Shown in pieces: positions 24,906 through 37,617 of a DNA stretch of 64,000 nucleotides (position 1 is the stretch's first letter; each line of letters opens with the position of its first letter). The stretch is from contig CM023534.1 of assembly GCA_013350335.1 (NCBI GenBank), positions 15,808,802 through 15,872,801 of the forward strand, given 5' to 3'. Below the pieces are notes generated by a model. It did not search any database. It was not told the origin of the DNA and worked only from the letters and a program-made list of their open reading frames with translations. The position numbers and the translations under genes are program-made. Origin of the DNA: Chimonanthus salicifolius. Its lineage: Eukaryota; Streptophyta; Magnoliopsida; Laurales; Calycanthaceae.

Positions 24906-25949
24906 CGCCCATCCCTCTCTCTCTCCCATTCTTTCTCTTCCTCTCTTCCTCTCTTCTTGAAACCCTAATCCCGTCGCCGCTGCCGCCACCTGCTTTTCCC
25001 CCTTTTCTTTCATCTTCTTCCCTCCTCTCCTCTCCCTAAAACCCTAATCCTCTATCGCCGCCCCTCCCCTTGGAAACCCCTCTTCGATCGTCCTTCCCAT
25101 TTTCTCTTTTCTTCCCTCTTTCCCCAGCCGCCGCACCCATGGTCTTCATCTCCACTCCGATTCGCCTGCTCCGACCGTCGGACCTCCTCCGGTGCTATCA
25201 GGTACTCAAGTTCCTTCCCCTCTTTTCTCATTGACCTTCTTCTTTCCCTCTCCCTTCTCTGATTTTCCCTCTTTTCCTTCCTTTTCCTCCCCTTTCCTTC
25301 CTTTTCCTTCTTTTTTTCTTTCTTTTCCCTGTTTGGCTGAGTTGCCGAGTCGCCGACTCGGTCGAGTCACCGAGTCGACTCGGCCGAGTTCAGTTTCGGA
25401 TAGAGTCCGCCCAATCAGGTTCGGCCCAGTCCGACTCGGCCCAGGCCCAGCCCTCCGGCCCAGTTCTGTTCGGTCCGGCCCTGTCACACCCCGAACCCAG
25501 ATGTGGGCCCGGAACGCGACTAAATTTTTTTTTTTTTTGAAAACAATAAACTCTAATCACCCAACGTCATAACTGGGCTATATCTTTAAAATTACCAAAA
25601 CCCGATCCTAGAAAATGTCACACGTGCTTTTCACACATGGACTCAAACATGTACCATATGTCCCCATATACAACCCATATCACACAACGAATATTTTCAC
25701 TTGTCTTATCAGCGTTACGCACGAAAACATAGTGGATATAATGTATACGACATTAAAACAACGACATTAAACTTACAGACATAAGTTTCTTATACCACAT
25801 GAGGCATATTTATTACAAACACTCAAACATATTCAAGCAGACAAATGGTTTCCACGTGCGGAAAACCTTAGGAACTTCTAAGTTCCTATTTCAACGAGGC
25901 ACCACTGGTCCCTCCAATCCCTCCTCTGGTTCAGATCCTGCATTGTAAG

Positions 25950-25990
25950 GGACGTGAGCAACAGCCCAGTGGGGAGAACTCACCATAAAA
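25950..25990 (-). promoter_or_regulatory. Conserved LTR box, ACTGGGC...GCTCAC type
   Basis: On the minus strand CCCACTGGGCTGTTGCTCAC, about 480 bp before the LTR end. Versions occur at a similar place in E1 (~41470), E2 (~23530), E3 (~39003) and E4 (~51570), and a weaker one in E5 (~46030). Conservation between otherwise different LTRs suggests a function; what it does is not known to me. Confidence 0.5.
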
Positions 25991-26029
25991 TCCAATATAC
26001 AATATTCATGGAATAAATAACAATGCATA

Positions 26030-26245
26030 TTCCATAAATGAAACGCAATTAATCCACTTAACTCATTTTCACCATAACATCCAACATATTATATGAAACA
26101 ATAAATAATGCATGTTTCATGAATGCAATGCGGTTAATCCACTTAACCCATTTTCACCATAACATCCAACATATTATATGAAACAATAAATAATGCATGT
26201 TTCATGAATGCAATGCGGTTAATCCACTTAACCCATTTTCACCCT
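26030..26245. repeat. 85-bp tandem repeat in the LARD LTR
   Basis: About 2.4 copies with an 85-bp period; the word ACCATAACATCC marks units at 26071 and 26156. The same array lies at about 33345-33560 in the other LTR. Confidence 0.85.
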
Positions 26246-27275
26246 AGGATCATCTTCTAAGGTTTTTACTCAGATTGTATTGTTAATACCGGGGTCGGTC
26301 CCCAGCCATGTTACAACACTGGGGTCAGCCCCCATTCAAAGTTCCAACCAGAACTAATATTAATTCCTCCACGGAAATAATATAGCAACTTGCAAGTGCA
26401 TAAGGTCTCCACGACCCGGTCTACTAGCCCATCCAACACCAACGGTTGATGGCGGTCGACCACAGCCTACTAACACGTCCAACCCAGCGGTTCGCAAACG
26501 GTGTTCGGCTAATCTCAGCAATTATAGCCCAACGGCAAATATCAAACTTTACAAAGTTATTATCTTCCACGGATTTAACTTATAAACATAATTATCACAT
26601 GCAAATGTCAAATGCATGATAATGCATGATTTCCAGTGCCCTCCTTACACAGGGACTTATTCTGAGAGAACCACCATATTTCAGCCTTACCATTTGGTGT
26701 ATCAAATACCAGTACAAGAAATCAATAAAATAATCAATATCACACAACATATAAAACTGGATTTAATAACACGAATGCCTTCACCCAGTTTTTACCCGAC
26801 AATTCCCAGACACTCCATGGGTCCATACTGCGTTAGAGACTACAAGTCCTCGACTCCCCGACACCATTTTAACGCCTACGTTCTAAACAGTTAGAACATC
26901 TACATCCCTTACATGTAGGCAGTGTCAGGTCTCGTATTCTGGACCTATATAGCCTTTTCCATCTTTAATTGACCATGGGTCCCATTTCAGTCTGGTGTTA
27001 GTGGGTTTAACATATAACACAATACAAGTGTTGGTTCGAGTCTCCTCACCTTCTCCGGTTGAGTTTTTCACAGAAAATCTGTAAGATAGAGTAAAATGTA
27101 TAAATTTTCTATTTGTCAGTATATACACATAATAATTTCCCAAACCCCGTGCTATTTTTTTTTTCCAGAAAACATGATATGTGTAATGAGTCACCTAGGC
27201 TCTTTCTATTCCTTTAAATTATGTCAGAAAGTTAGTTGTCAGCCATCCAAAACATTACAATAAAATGAAAAATAT

Positions 27276-27480
27276 AAAGTACTCAGTGCCTTCTCTTGTC
27301 TTCTGGAGAAAGGACCATGGAGACGTATTGTGAGAGGCCCAGAGGGTACAGAGACAGTAAAGTAAATAAAAGTACTCAGTGCCTTCTCTTGTCTTCTGGA
27401 GAAAGGACCATGGAGACGTATTGTGAGAGGCCCAGAGGGTACAGAGACAGTAAAGTAAATAAAAGTACTCAGTGCCCTAT
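27276..27480. repeat. 93-bp tandem repeat in the LARD LTR
   Basis: AAAGTACTCAGTGCC marks unit starts at 27276, 27369 and 27462 (third unit partial and changed). The first two units are identical. It creates repeated open frames on both strands that are not genes. The same array is in the other LTR from 34591. Confidence 0.9.
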
Positions 27481-28033
27481 CCTCGTATTGTCTTCTAGAA
27501 GAAGGACGTATTGAGAATATGGCCCAGAGGGTACAGTACAGGAATTTAAACACACAAGGCGGAAAAATAAACACGCAATAGTCAGCTGGGGTTAATCTTT
27601 TCCCCGATTTTACTTAGGGTCAAAAATTATATTTTGAACGTAAAATAATACGAATCTTGAGGGTAAAATTTAAATTTTAAGAGGAAATCTATTTTTCCTC
27701 CATTTAAAAAAACTCATTGTTTGAACCCCAATACTAAGCTATTTTACTCTTAATTTGCTATGGAGTTAATAAAAATAAAAGAAAAAGAATTATTTCGATA
27801 CCTTGGGTGCAAAATTCTGTATAAGATTGACTAAATTTGAAAACCTTTAAAAGAATATGGGAAACCCGAACGTTCGGCTGCTGCTGGTATGGCCAAAGCA
27901 GGAGAAAGAAGAAGAAAGAAAAGAAAATAGGAGAGAGAGGGCTTGCTGTTTTTGAAAGAGGGAGAGGGAGCAAAACGGCAGAAGAGTTTTTTTTTTTTTT
28001 TCTTTACTTTCTGGTTTCCTCGCCGATTACACC

Positions 28034-28041
28034 TATTTATA
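28034..28041 (-). promoter_or_regulatory. TATA box of the LARD LTR (3' copy)
   Basis: CTATAAATAGG on the minus strand, about 1.08 kb into the LTR, just upstream of a purine-rich leader. This is the expected place for the U3/R border. Confidence 0.65.
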
Positions 28042-29117
28042 GGCAACCGTATGCATTTTTTAATCATACAGGTTGCCTAAGCTATTCGTAGGTTTATAAG
28101 TTTTTTAATAACTCTGCATTTATTGTTATATATTTTATAATTACTATTCCAACTACCACCAACCGCATAGGCAATTGGCGGTGTTATAATCTTCCAACAC
28201 AGCTATAAGCTACATCCGTAGCTTTAAACTCATCTTTCACATGTTTCTGATATTATTTTATAATATAATATTAGTTTATTCTTTTTACTATTTACATCTA
28301 TGTCCTTTCTTTTATCGGGGTATTTCAGGGTCTCACTAAATTGATACAATTAGTTCAGTAGGTCAGGTATTAAAAACTGAATATGGTATTAAAATTTGGA
28401 GTGAAATCTATCTCAAAAACTTAGTGTTTTTGCTAAAAATCACTGTTTTAACAAAATCTTCTAATCTTCAAGATTCTTTTTAAAAGTATCCAACCTTATA
28501 GTTTGATAGAGTAAATTTGTCTGATAAAAACATTCTAAAGTTTCAAAGGGTTTTGAAGTCAAAAACCACATTTTCTAAGTGAAAGAATATTCAACGGCCC
28601 ATATTTCATGGCTTAAAATAAATATAAAAAAACTAACTATTTTAGAGTGTAAAGAAATAAACAACTTAGTTATAATACAGATTGAGTACTGACTCTCTCT
28701 GTATATTTTTAGGACTTCCTCTACCCTGTCAAATTGGGGTTTTACCACTTTAAAACTTAGGGGTAAAATAAATTAGCGAAATTATAGCGAGATTGGCATG
28801 TCATTAGGTCCGGAATTTAAAAATAGTGCATAACCTAAAATTTGAAGTTCAAACTAAGTCAAATGACTGATTTTATACAGCAGCTAAGGTTTAAGCCTAA
28901 AATAATATTATTATTATATTCATAACTCACCCATATACCTTTGGAATTTAATTAAAAGAGTTATCGGATTCGGATCAAGTCAAACTTAGATCCGTTGAAA
29001 AACTTATTTGATACACTTTACGATTAGAGGAAAATATTTCATAATTAACGGATAAAAAAATATTTAATTAATCATAATTAATCATAATTAATTCTTAAAT
29101 TGGGCTGGGGTATTACA

Positions 29118-29131
29118 TCCCACCCCCTTTA
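29118..29131 (-). other. Polypurine tract of the LARD element
   Basis: AAAGGGGGTGGGA on the minus strand directly abuts the TGTAATACC start of the 3' LTR, as needed for plus-strand DNA priming. Confidence 0.85.
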
Positions 29132-32100
29132 AAAAAATTTCATCCCGAAATTTCAAAAGAAATTGCGTACCTTTAATTGCTGGAAAATCATGATACAACT
29201 TTTAATTTTCTGATTCTATTTCTCGTGGGGTATTCTACATCCCACCATGCTGCCATCATATCGAGATCACCTGTATGACCTTTTCCGCAACGTACTAGAT
29301 TTAAAAATCCTGAATTTTCACATGTATTTTCTCAATAATCAAACCTTTTAGGATATCAATATCCCTGCATGCTTGAGATACCAGCGTGCAACATGTGCTC
29401 AAGTACTCAAAAACATATTACCTGAAATCCACTTTTAGCAATACTTGAGTTTACACAATTTTTTTTTTTTTTACTTTCCACAATCATTTAATTAAATCAG
29501 AACATAATACTGAGATCTTATCAATTTATATCATAAACATGGCATTTGCTTACCTGACCACAGTTGAAATTTAGGAGTAGCTTACTCTGTTTCCCTCTCT
29601 TTCACTTTAAGGACAAACATGAGTTTGTTCTTAATTGAACTTATCATCTAAACTGACTAATTTCACCGATAGTCTGTTAGACAATATCAATTGCAGTAAA
29701 ATGTCGCACGCATGTATTTTGATCCTATTACAAACAATTTCCAAGTTTCTCTATTTAGTCAGTTTCTTAGCTCAATTCTGGTTTGATCATTCTCTTCAAC
29801 TAATTACGTTTTTGAAATGTGCGGCCATACACACATCTTCAAAGTGCATTAATCGGGGAAAGTTTTCACCATGGGCGTGAAGACAATTTTTTTTTTTTTC
29901 CTTACTTTCAAAATTCTACTTATCAATCTTTGCAGATTGCCTACGCCTCTGCTTAATCTTTAAATCTCTTACCCATTGAAAGATTCGATTTCTACATATG
30001 GTAATCATCTAGGTGTTTGTACATTCTTCGTCTAATATATCGTATATCTGATTACCGTACTCGCATATCCTACTTTGGTTTATGCATACATTCATGCATA
30101 ATATTATAGAATATTCTCATGTGAATAAATCTTACCGATTTGTCGTGTCCGATTAAGTTCATAAAGGACACCATATTCATGCCCAAATTTCAGAACTGGT
30201 AGGGATCATTAGCCATGATCAAGTCATAATATGACATTCCAGTCATACTAGCAGTACTGTACACATCCAACAACTTATTAACATGCAACAGTAATATATC
30301 ACCTTCATGGAGATAAATACCTCAGTAGGAATCACTATTATTTAAAGATAAATCAAACATCGAGCAAGGTATTTCTCATATTTTTTTTTTCTAATCCACA
30401 CCAACCACTTGACTATGTAAGTTCACATTGTAGTCGGAATCATAGGTTAAGAAATAAGTTTGTTATACTTACCAATTTAATAGAGATTTCATGACCAATC
30501 AACATTCAGAGCGATTTATCAGGTTTAATTTGTTCAACCTCTATTAGCTCAACATTGGCAAAATAAATTTAACTTGGTTTTTACAGTTATCTACTCCAGT
30601 TATTCATCCCTTAAGATGTCTTTATCTCTCATTTAACAAATAAAAACCCACATCTCACTTTTAATAATCCAATTTAATTTGACAAAATTATGTCAATACA
30701 TTCTAAGTTAAGTTTCCTTCGACGTATACACTAGTTTGGACAAGAATCATTCCAGAGTTGTAATACTCCTTTTAATTTTACCAATACTAACTTGTAGAGG
30801 TAAGTAGCACCTAATGTCTTAGTGTGGAGGCAGTTAATAGCTGTCTGACTAATATCTACAAACCTCAAGTCTTCTTAACCAAGATTAGCCATCTTACTAT
30901 ACCAGCCCATATTCTGGTTAGACACTTCCAAACTTCACAATCACCTAAGTTTCCTAATAGCTTATCATTAATTTAAAACAATATATAGGGTAATCACCCG
31001 ATTTTTACTAAAAATGACGTCAAAAATTTTTTTTTATATAGAAATTTGTGCAAATCACTGATGTCGGCACAGTGTCGTACACAGATAACTTATTATGACC
31101 TGTCGTATTTGGCCTTCACGTCGCTGCTTATCTTGTAGAACACTCATCGTTACCCAAACTGATGGGCATTTTTTTTTTTTCAAAATCATTTTTCACAAAT
31201 AATTAATTCATTTTCCAAGATTATCCACATGATCTATAATGTCTATGCATCACTTCACATATGTGTTTCGGAGAAGAAAAATGTATTTTCAAATAATACT
31301 TCTGGCATTGGGTCCCACAAGCCGTCGCCGTATTTCTCTCTCTCTACTTCTCTTTTTTTTTTTTTTCCTTCTCTTATACCCTTTCTCCTTCCCCTTTTCA
31401 CCTTCACCCAAACCCTCTCTCGCCGAAACCCTAATTCCCAAAACCGTCGATCAATTCCTCCACGGCAAATTCCGTCTTTCAATCCATCATCTTTGCCTTC
31501 TCCCTCATTTTTTCTGCAATCTTCTTCATCTTCACTGTAATCACTCTTCATCATCACGGTCCCTTGGCGGAAGAAGGCATTGTCCTCATCCTCACCGCCC
31601 CCCTTTGCCTCTTGGTTTTCGGATGGTCCATCCTTTACTTTCTCGGTTTGGTGCTAGCCGATCGGACATCGATTCCCGGCGAATCATCATCCAAGAACGA
31701 CAATGGCGATGATCACTTGAAGGCTTCTTAATTTCAAGCTTTTTTTTTTTTTTTTTCTTTCTTTCCTTAGCAAAATCTATGTATTTCTGATATTTCTTGA
31801 TGTACTATGAATTTCGCATGGAATGAAATTTGAATTTTCGGTTCTTTAACTTCTCAAAACAAGATGGGTATTTATAGAGAATATTCAAACGGCTAGTTAT
31901 CCAAGATCTCGAAAGCCATTCTCGAGTTTTCAAAACATAGGTTTAACATTTCGGTAGTACTGCTCATCCAACGGTAAAAAAAAATTTAGCTTTAAGACGA
32001 TTAACTATTCGAGGTCTCGAAACCCATTGCTGAGGTTCTGATTTCTGAGAGCAAACAAGACTTTATAGAATATTTTCAACTCTTAAGAACTCTCAATTTC

Positions 32101-32781
32101 CTGAGAAAGTTTGGGGGTTCGACTGCTTAAAATCTTTCAGAGCCGCAATAGCTCTTCCCTCTGGGATTCTAGCCCGAGGTCATCGCAAATCATCGACGAT
32201 TCCTTGGAAAGCCTCCAGAATAATGTAAACAACGTCTAAAAGTTTATTTTAATTCCCTGAGGGGTGGAACAACATCCTCTCCCTAATTTCAAGAATCTCC
32301 TTGTGATCTTGATATTTTATATTAATCACACAAGTGATTAACATAAACTTATTTACGCAAGAATTTACTAAGTCACGCAAAATAAATCACACATATTACA
32401 TATCATTTGGGGCTTCTATAATCCCCTGCATCCAAGTTCAAACAAAGTTATACATTAATCACACAATAGTACACATTAACATAATTATATCATTTTGTAT
32501 TGATCCTCTTCATAGGTTCTCTTCCAAGTCTAATCGATGTCAGAGCCTCTCAGTACTCCAACACCTTTTAATTCCAATCTACAAGATATCGTCACATCCA
32601 AATATTGGGTTTAAAGTATCAACTTTGATACTAAAATCACACCACTTATCAAAATAAAGGGGATTTGATCTCATTCTAACTCAAGGTTCCATCTACCCAA
32701 CTTTAAAAACTAAGGGGATGAACCTAAACTCAAACAATCATTCTACTAATTCCCATACATACAGTCCGAGATTTGAACCAT
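29132..32781 (-). other. LARD internal region, non-coding
   Basis: No retroviral-type protein motifs on either strand; frames are short and interrupted. Holds a captured cellular gene piece near 31400-31850 (separate entry). The rest is AT-rich and unassigned. Confidence 0.75.
31462..31731 (+). pseudogene. Captured cellular gene fragment encoding a small two-helix membrane protein
   Basis: An open plus-strand frame, opposite to the retroelement's own sense, encodes about 89 residues and stops at TAA (31729-31731). It reads like real protein: a hydrophobic helix (SIIFAFSLIFSAIFFIFTV), a short polar loop with HHHGPLAEEG, a second helix (IVLILTAPLCLLVFGWSI, then LYFLGLVLADR) and a polar, acidic tail ending HLKAS. 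Just upstream is CGCCGAAACCCTAATTCCC, a typical plant 5' leader, and the ~100 bp after the stop look like a 3' untranslated region. No ATG lies in frame; ACG GCA AAT at 31462 may be a mutated start codon. I do not recognise the family. It is probably a transduplicated piece, non-functional as it stands. Confidence 0.6.
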
Positions 32782-32793
32782 GCTCTGATACCA
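32782..32793 (-). other. Primer-binding site of the LARD element
   Basis: TGGTATCAGAGC on the minus strand, three bases after the end of the 5' LTR (GGTGTGACA). It is complementary to the 3' end of plant initiator methionine tRNA and fixes the element's orientation. Confidence 0.9.
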
Positions 32794-32796
32794 CCT

Positions 32797-35700
32797 TGTC
32801 ACACCCCGAACCCAGATGTGGGCCCGGAACGCGACTAAATTTTTTTTTTTTTTGAAAACAATAAACTCTAATCACCCAACGTCATAACTGGGCTATATCT
32901 TTAAAATTACCAAAACCCGATCCTAGAAAATGTCACACGTGCTTTTCACACATGGACTCAAACATGTACCATATGTCCCCATATACAACCCATATCACAC
33001 AACGAATATTTTCACTTGTCTTATCAGCGTTACGCACGAAAACATAGTGGATATAATGTATACGACATTAAAACAACGACATTAAACTTACAGACATAAG
33101 TTTCTTATACCACATGAGGCATATTTATTACAAACACTCAAACATATTCAAGCAGACAAATGGTTTCCACGTGCGGAAAACCTTAGGAACTTCTAAGTTC
33201 CTATTTCAACGAGGCACCACTGGTCCCTCCAATCCCTCCTCTGGTTCAGATCCTGCATTGTAAGGGACGTGAGCAACAGCCCAGTGGGGAGAACTCACCA
33301 TAAAATCCAATATACAATATTCATGGAATAAATAACAATGCATATTCCATAAATGAAACGCAATTAATCCACTTAACTCATTTTCACCATAACATCCAAC
33401 ATATTATATGAAACAATAAATAATGCATGTTTCATGAATGCAATGCGGTTAATCCACTTAACCCATTTTCACCATAACATCCAACATATTATATGAAACA
33501 ATAAATAATGCATGTTTCATGAATGCAATGCGGTTAATCCACTTAACCCATTTTCACCCTAGGATCATCTTCTAAGGTTTTTACTCAGATTGTATTGTTA
33601 ATACCGGGGTCGGTCCCCAGCCATGTTACAACACTGGGGTCAGCCCCCATTCAAAGTTCCAACCAGAACTAATATTAATTCCTCCACGGAAATAATATAG
33701 CAACTTGCAAGTGCATAAGGTCTCCACGACCCGGTCTACTAGCCCATCCAACACCAACGGTTGATGGCGGTCGACCACAGCCTACTAACACGTCCAACCC
33801 AGCGGTTCGCAAACGGTGTTCGGCTAATCTCAGCAATTATAGCCCAACGGCAAATATCAAACTTTACAAAGTTATTATCTTCCACGGATTTAACTTATAA
33901 ACATAATTATCACATGCAAATGTCAAATGCATGATAATGCATGATTTCCAGTGCCCTCCTTACACAGGGACTTATTCTGAGAGAACCACCATATTTCAGC
34001 CTTACCATTTGGTGTATCAAATACCAGTACAAGAAATCAATAAAATAATCAATATCACACAACATATAAAACTGGATTTAATAACACGAATGCCTTCACC
34101 CAGTTTTTACCCGACAATTCCCAGACACTCCATGGGTCCATACTGCGTTAGAGACTACAAGTCCTCGACTCCCCGACACCATTTTAACGCCTACGTTCTA
34201 AACAGTTAGAACATCTACATCCCTTACATGTAGGCAGTGTCAGGTCTCGTATTCTGGACCTATATAGCCTTTTCCATCTTTAATTGACCATGGGTCCCAT
34301 TTCAGTCTGGTGTTAGTGGGTTTAACATATAACACAATACAAGTGTTGGTTCGAGTCTCCTCACCTTCTCCGGTTGAGTTTTTCACAGAAAATCTGTAAG
34401 ATAGAGTAAAATGTATAAATTTTCTATTTGTCAGTATATACACATAATAATTTCCCAAACCCCGTGCTATTTTTTTTTTCCAGAAAACATGATATGTGTA
34501 ATGAGTCACCTAGGCTCTTTCTATTCCTTTAAATTATGTCAGAAAGTTAGTTGTCAGCCATCCAAAACATTACAATAAAATGAAAAATATAAAGTACTCA
34601 GTGCCTTCTCTTGTCTTCTGGAGAAAGGACCATGGAGACGTATTGTGAGAGGCCCAGAGGGTACAGAGACAGTAAAGTAAATAAAAGTACTCAGTGCCTT
34701 CTCTTGTCTTCTGGAGAAAGGACCATGGAGACGTATTGTGAGAGGCCCAGAGGGTACAGAGACAGTAAAGTAAATAAAAGTACTCAGTGCCCTATCCTCG
34801 TATTGTCTTCTAGAAGAAGGACGTATTGAGAATATGGCCCAGAGGGTACAGTACAGGAATTTAAACACACAAGGCGGAAAAATAAACACGCAATAGTCAG
34901 CTGGGGTTAATCTTTTCCCCGATTTTACTTAGGGTCAAAAATTATATTTTGAACGTAAAATAATACGAATCTTGAGGGTAAAATTTAAATTTTAAGAGGA
35001 AATCTATTTTTCCTCCATTTAAAAAAACTCATTGTTTGAACCCCAATACTAAGCTATTTTACTCTTAATTTGCTATGGAGTTAATAAAAATAAAAGAAAA
35101 AGAATTATTTCGATACCTTGGGTGCAAAATTCTGTATAAGATTGACTAAATTTGAAAACCTTTAAAAGAATATGGGAAACCCGAACGTTCGGCTGCTGCT
35201 GGTATGGCCAAAGCAGGAGAAAGAAGAAGAAAGAAAAGAAAATAGGAGAGAGAGGGCTTGCTGTTTTTGAAAGAGGGAGAGGGAGCAAAACGGCAGAAGA
35301 GTTTTTTTTTTTTTTTTCTTTACTTTCTGGTTTCCTCGCCGATTACACCTATTTATAGGCAACCGTATGCATTTTTTAATCATACAGGTTGCCTAAGCTA
35401 TTCGTAGGTTTATAAGTTTTTTAATAACTCTGCATTTATTGTTATATATTTTATAATTACTATTCCAACTACCACCAACCGCATAGGCAATTGGCGGTGT
35501 TATAATCTTCCAACACAGCTATAAGCTACATCCGTAGCTTTAAACTCATCTTTCACATGTTTCTGATATTATTTTATAATATAATATTAGTTTATTCTTT
35601 TTACTATTTACATCTATGTCCTTTCTTTTATCGGGGTATTTCAGGGTCTCACTAAATTGATACAATTAGTTCAGTAGGTCAGGTATTAAAAACTGAATAT

Positions 35701-36433
35701 GGTATTAAAATTTGGAGTGAAATCTATCTCAAAAACTTAGTGTTTTTGCTAAAAATCACTGTTTTAACAAAATCTTCTAATCTTCAAGATTCTTTTTAAA
35801 AGTATCCAACCTTATAGTTTGATAGAGTAAATTTGTCTGATAAAAACATTCTAAAGTTTCAAAGGGTTTTGAAGTCAAAAACCACATTTTCTAAGTGAAA
35901 GAATATTCAACGGCCCATATTTCATGGCTTAAAATAAATATAAAAAAACTAACTATTTTAGAGTGTAAAGAAATAAACAACTTAGTTATAATACAGATTG
36001 AGTACTGACTCTCTCTGTATATTTTTAGGACTTCCTCTACCCTGTCAAATTGGGGTTTTACCACTTTAAAACTTAGGGGTAAAATAAATTAGCGAAATTA
36101 TAGCGAGATTGGCATGTCATTAGGTCCGGAATTTAAAAATAGTGCATAACCTAAAATTTGAAGTTCAAACTAAGTCAAATGACTGATTTTATACAGCAGC
36201 TAAGGTTTAAGCCTAAAATAATATTATTATTATATTCATAACTCACCCATATACCTTTGGAATTTAATTAAAAGAGTTATCGGATTCGGATCAAGTCAAA
36301 CTTAGATCCGTTGAAAAACTTATTTGATACACTTTACGATTAGAGGAAAATATTTCATAATTAACGGATAAAAAAATATTTAATTAATCATAATTAATCA
36401 TAATTAATTCTTAAATTGGGCTGGGGTATTACA
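32797..36433 (-). repeat. LARD 5' LTR (minus-strand sense)
   Basis: 3637 bp, same as 25482-29117 except for one extra T near 35302. TATA box TATAAATA at 35350-35357 (minus strand). Confidence 0.95.
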
Positions 36434-36620
36434 GGCCCGTTTTCAGGCCCAGCCCGTTTCGACCCAGTTTCGGGCCCGACCCAGTTCGAAACCCGATCTC
36501 CAGTTTTGGGTTCAGTTTTGACCCCGGTCTAAGTTTGGACCCAGTTTTCAGTTTTGGGCCCGTTTCAGTCCGGTGTGGGCCCGACTCGCTTTCGGGCCCG
36601 TTTGTAGCCCAGATTTAGTT
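36434..36620. repeat. GGCCC/CCCAGTT-rich block of E3
   Basis: Together with 25380-25481 this makes a GC-rich run of short degenerate words (GGCCCAG, CGGGCCCG, CCCAGTTT). The LARD inserted into one GGCCC. E4 has an equivalent block at 50140-50410. Confidence 0.6.
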
Positions 36621-37617
36621 TGACCCGTTTTGCCCGGTTACTTATCCTTGTGTTCTCTTTTCAATAGACTGGAGCTCCTTTAACCCCCGGACTTGTTTTC
36701 TCGCATTGGATTTCAAAGACACACACAGGTGAGGGAACTTATCACCGCTTTTAGCATGCATCTATGCATATTACTACTCTATTAGATGTGCGGGTACGGA
36801 ATGCGGCGAATGGGGGTCCCTGATATTGTGAGCCACTCTGCAAGGGAACTGTTGATATCACTATGTGGCGGGTCCCCATCCGGGTGTATTCATATCCGAT
36901 GCCCGCAGATGCATGTATGAATTGATTATTTGATGTCACAATTGATTGATTGTGTGGTGACATGATTTGGAGTTTATTTTTATTGATAATCTGTTAATAT
37001 GCCAACATGTGAATATGTGATATGTGGTGGTATGTGCCTGATTATGGTGTGATATACTTCGGTTGATGATATGCCATATAACCATGTGATGATTAGTTTG
37101 GACTGCTAGACATTATAACATGCTTGGATGTTAACATTCCAGCCCGTGATAAATAGTGATGCATATACCTGGTTATTATATGACAAACTATGCTAGTAAG
37201 TGTAGAGTTAATCGTGTATGCATATAACTGACGTATGTGGGATGTCGGTAGGGGCATGGGTACTAGGTAACATCAGGATCTAGAGACTCCCCCTAGCTTG
37301 TCCGGTAGTTAGGGTGGGGATGCTATGTGGGACCGCGCGGTGGAGACGTGGTTGGATTCAGACTCCCTTGTGATTGGAAACTGGTAATCGTAACCCCTCG
37401 CATGGATCAAATGGTCGGTCCGTCTTGCATTTCCCGGACGTACCTATGAGGGGCGTGATCCGATTTAGGGAACAAGGTGCCTTGGGAGTCCTAGGTAAGG
37501 ACTAATTGGGAAGTAATCATGTTAATCCCAGATAGGCCATCAGGCTGAATGTTAGTTCACCCAAGGTAATCTTAGAAGCCCTTTACGGTTCCGATACCCG
37601 AATGTACGACGGATGAG

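Larger units (their letters stand above)
25482..29117 (-). repeat. LARD 3' LTR (minus-strand sense)
   Basis: From TGTCACACCCCGAACCC to GGGGTATTACA, 3636 bp. Repeated at 32797-36433 with only one length change visible, in the poly-T run near 27987. Confidence 0.95.
25482..36433 (-). mobile_element. Complete LARD-type non-autonomous LTR retrotransposon, ~10.95 kb
   Basis: Two direct LTRs of ~3.64 kb with TG...CA ends, a perfect target duplication GGCCC (25477-25481, 36434-36438), a primer-binding site and a polypurine tract on the minus strand. The ~3.68-kb interior has no recognisable gag, protease, RT, RNase H or integrase. Large LTRs with a coding-free interior define the LARD class. The LTRs appear identical apart from one base in a poly-T run (15 versus 16 T), so the insertion is very recent. 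It must have been moved by proteins of another element, probably a Ty3/gypsy relative given the primer site and 5-bp target duplication. Confidence 0.93.

Noticed and set aside
25192..25572. 126-residue frame and its antisense partner over a TC-rich tract
   Set aside because: Low-complexity reading of the E3 leader and GGCCC block; both strands are open only because of composition.
27239..27574. Repetitive 111-residue minus-strand frame, identical in both LARD LTRs
   Set aside because: Produced by the 93-bp tandem repeat, and present twice only because the LTRs are copies.
31239..31712. 157-residue plus-strand frame in the LARD interior
   Set aside because: Its composition is serine/leucine-rich leader reading; the overlapping frame ending at 31731 gives far more protein-like sequence.
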